From positions 1 through 38,187 of the forward strand of contig CANJKA010000028.1 in assembly GCA_947474675.1 (NCBI GenBank): DNA of 38,187 nt, given 5' to 3'. The position numbers and the translations under genes are program-made. The stretch is from Flavobacteriales bacterium. GTDB taxonomy: Bacteria; Bacteroidota; Bacteroidia; Flavobacteriales_D; Crocinitomicaceae. The notes under the pieces were generated by a model. The model saw only the letters and a list, made by a program, of their open reading frames with translations. It did no database searches and was not told the DNA's origin. Shown piece after piece: positions 34,980-38,187 of the stretch (the first letter of the stretch is position 1; each line of letters starts with the position of its first letter).

Positions 34980-37415
34980 ACCTTCATTTGAATTTTTCTT
35001 AGTCGACATTTCTAATTTTCCAAACTTATAACTTATTGTTAAATAATATCTTCTAGTCAGCCATTTAAATTCAGAAGTTTGAATTATGCTTGGTTGGGAT
35101 ACTGCAAAAGAAAAACCTTGTCTGTTAAACATATCCGTTACCCTAAGTCCTACTGCCCACTTCCCTCCTTTTAATATTTTTTCAGTTGAGAAATCAATAG
35201 AACCTCTTCTTTGTGCTGTTCCTTGTGCCGTGATATTAGGTGCTACATAGTTTATGTTTAATTGTGCAGTCATTGTTTTTTTCCAAAAATCAACTGTTCC
35301 AATATACTTAACTCCCCATGTAAAACCACTGTTGTTGTAATTAAAATTAGCCGTATTGTCATGATATTGAATGCGACTTCCATTGAATGAAATTACATTT
35401 TTCCACCATTTAAAAGGTTTGTATATCCCAACTAATTCAACACCTAAACTTTGACTCTGATCAATATTTATAAATGTAACTGCAGAAGTGTTATCAGGAT
35501 AAAATATTTTAGCTCTTTGAATTACATTATTTGTTTGACGAAAATAAACACTCGAAGTTAATGTCAATTTTTCTTTTTCAATTGAATATCCTAAATCAAA
35601 TGAATTGATATATTCTGGACGTAACTCAGGATTCCCCTTTCTTAAATTGAATGGATCAGCATAACTTGTAAATGGATTCATATCACTTGAAGAAGCTCTA
35701 TTGATTCTTCGACTATAACTTAAACTCCATTCAGTATTTGTTTTTGGATTATATTTTAAATGTCCGGAAGGATAAATATTGAAATAATTATTCGTGAATT
35801 TTTCATTAGTAGAAACTAAAAAAGGTGATTGATATGCTTGTTCTACTCTAATTCCACCTTGGTATTTAAATTTATTAAGTTGTTGACCGAAAATTCCATA
35901 CGCTGCATATACTTGCTCGTTATATGAATAAACAAAATTTGCAATTGTATCTGGTTGATAGATTTGAGTAGAATTATCAAAAGTTTGTGAATTTGTATTG
36001 ACTCCGAGGTTTCTAACTATTGACTTTACTCCTACTTCCATTCTTGCATTGATAGAAGGAAAAATTCGTGTGTAATCTATTTGAGAAGTGTTGACATTGT
36101 TTTTTTCAAAATTAAATATTTGTTGTAATAAAGCAGATTGACTACTTAATGTTCCGTCTAAATTATAATATCTTTCGTTGTATTTACCTCCAATATTGTC
36201 TGTTCCAATAGATTGAGTTATATCAGCAGTTAGAGTTCCTTTGTCCTTTTTAAAATCTATTTTATAACTCGTGTTGATGTCAATTGTTGTCTGATTTGAA
36301 GGGTCGTATGATTGTCTAGCCCAACTTCTAACTAAGTTTGAATTACCATCATACATGTGATTAATAAGATCCCCTTCTCTGTTTCTTACTCCTAAATTTC
36401 CAGTAGCAGAAAAACCTAATGTTTGATTTGGTTTTAAATAAAAATCACTTCCTAATCTAAAAGTATGCCCTGAATTCAAATCTGAACCTACCCTGTCTTG
36501 CACTAATCTTGAAGTTGAATCATTTGAGAATATTTGCGTTAAACTTCCATTGTTATTTCTAAATCCATCAGAATATCTATAGGTATAACTACTGTAAGCA
36601 TTGAATTTAGAATTTCGATAACTAAAACTTGCTGATCCATTAAATAAAGGTCCGTTTGCTCCTGAAGTGCTTATCATCCCATTCGTACCTCTCAATTTAT
36701 TCTTTTTAAGAACAACATTGATAATTCCAGAAGTGCCATCAGGAGAATATTTAGCAGAAGGATTTGTAACAATTTCAATACGTTCAATAGAACTTGCCGG
36801 AATAGCATCCAGAAAGCTTTTACCATTTCCGCCTGAAAATGAACTCGGTCTCCCATCTACAAGAATAGTGACATTACCGTCGCCTCTCAAAGAGATTTTA
36901 CCATCTTGATCAACACCAACAGAAGGAATTTTATTTAAAACATCATTTGCATTTCCACCTTTAGAAGATAAGTCTTCTGCAACGTTATAGACTTTTTTAT
37001 CTATACCTATCTTTAATACATCTAGTTTACCAGTAACGACAACTTCTCCTAAATTTGTGGTTTTTTCTGTTTTAAATTTTAGAGTACCAAGATCATTTTT
37101 TTTAGAAGTAGTTCCAAAAACGACATTAGGAATTGTAATTGTTTGATATCCAATAAAAGTAATTTTAATATAATAAGAGTCAAAGGGGATTTTATCAAGA
37201 TTAAAACGCCCGTTACTATCAGAATATATTCCGGTAACGATAACAGAATCTTTTTGAGAATACATTTTTATCTGTACATATTCAATTGGAGTATTTGAAG
37301 TTGAATCAATTATTTCTCCTGTTAATATTCCTAAACCTTCATTGAAGTTTGATGTGTTTTGAGACAACACATTCAAACTTAAAAAAGAAAAAAGAAGGAT
37401 GTAAATTTTAGTCAT
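34962..37415 (-). CDS. TonB-dependent receptor of the OMP_b-brl_3 type
   Basis: The 817-aa outer-membrane protein has a signal peptide (MTKIYILLFSFLSLNVLSQ), a CarboxypepD_reg domain (about 30-115: LTGEIIDSTSNTPIEYVQI and DSNGRFNLDKIPFD) and a plug region (about 120-240). The plug shows VLNKIPSVGVDQDG, VTILVDGRPSSFSGG and ERIEIVTNPSAKYSPDGTSG. The barrel carries the class hallmark SYSRRINRASSSDMNPFTSY. The C terminus is unusual: after the last barrel strand (LTISYKFGKLEM) comes a polar tail ending in GGGGDF. It follows the MarR gene by 30 bases and is probably regulated by it. The ligand is unknown, but a MarR partner suggests a small-molecule inducer. Confidence 0.92.
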   Translation of the reverse strand: MTKIYILLFSFLSLNVLSQNTSNFNEGLGILTGEIIDSTSNTPIEYVQIKMYSQKDSVIVTGIYSDSNGRFNLDKIPFDSYYIKITFIGYQTITIPNVVFGTTSKKNDLGTLKFKTEKTTNLGEVVVTGKLDVLKIGIDKKVYNVAEDLSSKGGNANDVLNKIPSVGVDQDGKISLRGDGNVTILVDGRPSSFSGGNGKSFLDAIPASSIERIEIVTNPSAKYSPDGTSGIINVVLKKNKLRGTNGMISTSGANGPLFNGSASFSYRNSKFNAYSSYTYRYSDGFRNNNGSLTQIFSNDSTSRLVQDRVGSDLNSGHTFRLGSDFYLKPNQTLGFSATGNLGVRNREGDLINHMYDGNSNLVRSWARQSYDPSNQTTIDINTSYKIDFKKDKGTLTADITQSIGTDNIGGKYNERYYNLDGTLSSQSALLQQIFNFEKNNVNTSQIDYTRIFPSINARMEVGVKSIVRNLGVNTNSQTFDNSTQIYQPDTIANFVYSYNEQVYAAYGIFGQQLNKFKYQGGIRVEQAYQSPFLVSTNEKFTNNYFNIYPSGHLKYNPKTNTEWSLSYSRRINRASSSDMNPFTSYADPFNLRKGNPELRPEYINSFDLGYSIEKEKLTLTSSVYFRQTNNVIQRAKIFYPDNTSAVTFINIDQSQSLGVELVGIYKPFKWWKNVISFNGSRIQYHDNTANFNYNNSGFTWGVKYIGTVDFWKKTMTAQLNINYVAPNITAQGTAQRRGSIDFSTEKILKGGKWAVGLRVTDMFNRQGFSFAVSQPSIIQTSEFKWLTRRYYLTISYKFGKLEMSTKKNSNEGGGGDF

Positions 37416-37445
37416 TTAATGTTTTTTTAATTAAAAGAATAGAAA

Positions 37446-37889
37446 CTATCCTCTTATTTTGTCAAGTAATAAACTTAAATTTTCAGCTTCATCTTCTGTT
37501 AAATTATCAGAAAACAAAAAATCATTATTCATTTTTAAGTCAATTTGACTCAATAATTCTAAACCAATTTCACTTATTTCAAGGTATATAGTTCTTTTGT
37601 CAATTTCACTATTTGTCCTAATTATTAGATCTTTAGAAACTAATTTATCCATTAAACGAGTAGTATTTGGTGATTTCTCAATCATTCGTTCTTTAACAGT
37701 ATAAACATTGATTGCTTTATTTGCCCCTCTTAAAATTCGTAAAATATTAAATTGAGGTACTGTTAGATCAAATTTTGACATGAATGAATTTTGTAAATTA
37801 TTCAAGTAATTTGAAGTGTATCGTATATTTACAATTGCTTTGTGTTTGTTGTTATTAAATTTTGATTGGATAGCATCATCTATTTTCAT
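37446..37889 (-). CDS. MarR family transcriptional regulator
   Basis: The 147-aa protein is a single winged-helix MarR domain. Helix one begins HKAIVNIRYTSNYLNNLQNSFM, the recognition region is TVPQFNILRILRGANKAINVYTVKERMIEKSPNTTRLMDKLVSKDLI (seen in parts), and the wing is IIRTNSEIDKRTIYLEISEIG. MarR proteins usually repress a neighbouring operon until a small ligand binds. The receptor gene follows 30 bases downstream, so an autoregulated MarR-receptor operon is likely. A complete promoter lies directly upstream and its -7 box ends four bases before the ATG, so the mRNA may be leaderless. Confidence 0.92.
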   Translation of the reverse strand: MKIDDAIQSKFNNNKHKAIVNIRYTSNYLNNLQNSFMSKFDLTVPQFNILRILRGANKAINVYTVKERMIEKSPNTTRLMDKLVSKDLIIRTNSEIDKRTIYLEISEIGLELLSQIDLKMNNDFLFSDNLTEDEAENLSLLLDKIRG

Positions 37890-37893
37890 AGTG

Positions 37894-37924
37894 CAAAAGT
37901 AGTTAACATGATTTTAGTATCAAA
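37894..37924 (-). promoter_or_regulatory. complete Bacteroidota promoter (TTTG-N19-TAnnTTTG)
   Basis: On the minus strand TTTG is followed by 19 bases and TACTTTTG, an exact -33/-7 pair. It drives the MarR-receptor operon. The box ends four bases from the marR ATG, so transcription would start at or beside the start codon. Confidence 0.8.
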
Positions 37925-38045
37925 TTTTAAATTGGACATTTTATTTATTTAACAGTATTTGATTGGTAAAGTTAATTTTGTAATTTTATAAAAATAAATA
38001 CGGAATAAGTTATGAGAAAAAAATCTCACTAGCGATTAATATAAT

Positions 38046-38187
38046 AGTCCCCATTTTCTGGACAGCTGATTAAAGTGTAATTTTAACAGTTGAATATGAA
38101 AAAAGAGAGAAGAAAATTTACGTCGGCATTCAAGGCTAAGGTAGCCATTGAAGCAATTAAAGAGGATATGACAATCCAAGAACTGGC
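38046..38187 (+). mobile_element. left end of an IS3-family insertion sequence, truncated by the window
   Basis: An inverted-repeat-like end (AGTCCCCATTTTCTGGACAG) lies about 30 bases before a transposase reading frame, the usual IS3 arrangement. The exact outer boundary is uncertain by a few bases and the right end lies outside the window, so neither the target duplication nor the completeness of the element can be judged. Confidence 0.7.
38096..38187 (+). CDS. IS3-family transposase OrfA, N-terminal fragment
   Basis: Thirty codons are present before the window ends. The peptide MKKERRKFTSAFKAKVAIEA followed by IKEDMTIQELA is the N-terminal helix-turn-helix (HTH_8-like) of IS3 OrfA, which binds the element ends. 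The full element would continue with OrfB, the DDE recombinase, usually made by a -1 frameshift. Codon use here is more GC-rich (ACG TCG GCA, AAG GCT AAG) than in the neighbouring genes, as expected for a mobile element. Confidence 0.85.
   Translation, partial: MKKERRKFTSAFKAKVAIEAIKEDMTIQEL

Overview
The window looks like chromosomal DNA of a low-GC Bacteroidota, most likely a flavobacterial-type organism (order Flavobacteriales, perhaps Crocinitomicaceae-like). The evidence is the family mix: SusC-type and OMP_b-brl_3-type TonB-dependent receptors with CarboxypepD_reg domains, a DUF6702 plus M1 peptidase pair, a cytosolic M61 peptidase, LytTR and GAF-multi-PAS signalling, and a pRiA4b-like acidic protein. 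Several promoters carry the Bacteroidota -7 element TAnnTTTG. The genus call is inference.

Layout. 1-4.6 kb: end of a CCA-adding enzyme gene, then a plus-strand run of housekeeping and envelope genes (pRiA4b-like protein, methyltransferase, TraB/GumN-like protein, FKBP lipoprotein, cmk, an ACT-like orphan). 4.7-6.5 kb: minus-strand pair of a GIN-domain lipoprotein and a PagL-like acyloxyacyl hydrolase. 6.6-9.9 kb: mazG and a TonB-dependent receptor, closed by a perfect 22-bp hairpin. 10.1-14.6 kb: minus-strand M61 peptidase, ABC-F ATPase and proC. 14.7-19.4 kb: plus-strand DUF6702, M1 peptidase, nitroreductase, barrel protein and cupin. 19.4-21.4 kb: a secreted thioredoxin and two small unknown genes, the last ending in an 11-copy TTGAA tract. 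21.4-25.9 kb: minus-strand receptor, TfoX-like protein and ArnT-like glycosyltransferase.

25.9-27.1 kb holds no convincing gene but is the most unusual part. It contains a short transcription unit with a 10-codon leader and mutually exclusive hairpins (attenuator-like), a nested 182-nt fold that could be a structured RNA, and an imperfect inverted repeat of flavobacterial 'word' repeats. These lead into prfH, which has an in-frame amber codon at position 40 and lacks its usual rtcB partner.

28.0-34.3 kb: a thiamine-diphosphate 2-oxo acid decarboxylase behind a perfect operator-like palindrome, then a signalling cluster (LytTR regulator, stand-alone receiver, 1061-aa hybrid kinase with HPt). 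34.3-38.2 kb: a poorly coding stretch, a 47-aa protein, a MarR-TonB receptor operon and the left end of an IS3-family element cut off by the window edge.

Together the genes describe a Gram-negative surface-active bacterium with heavy investment in outer-membrane receptors, lipid A modification and proteolysis. No CRISPR array, tRNA, rRNA or intact phage module was seen.
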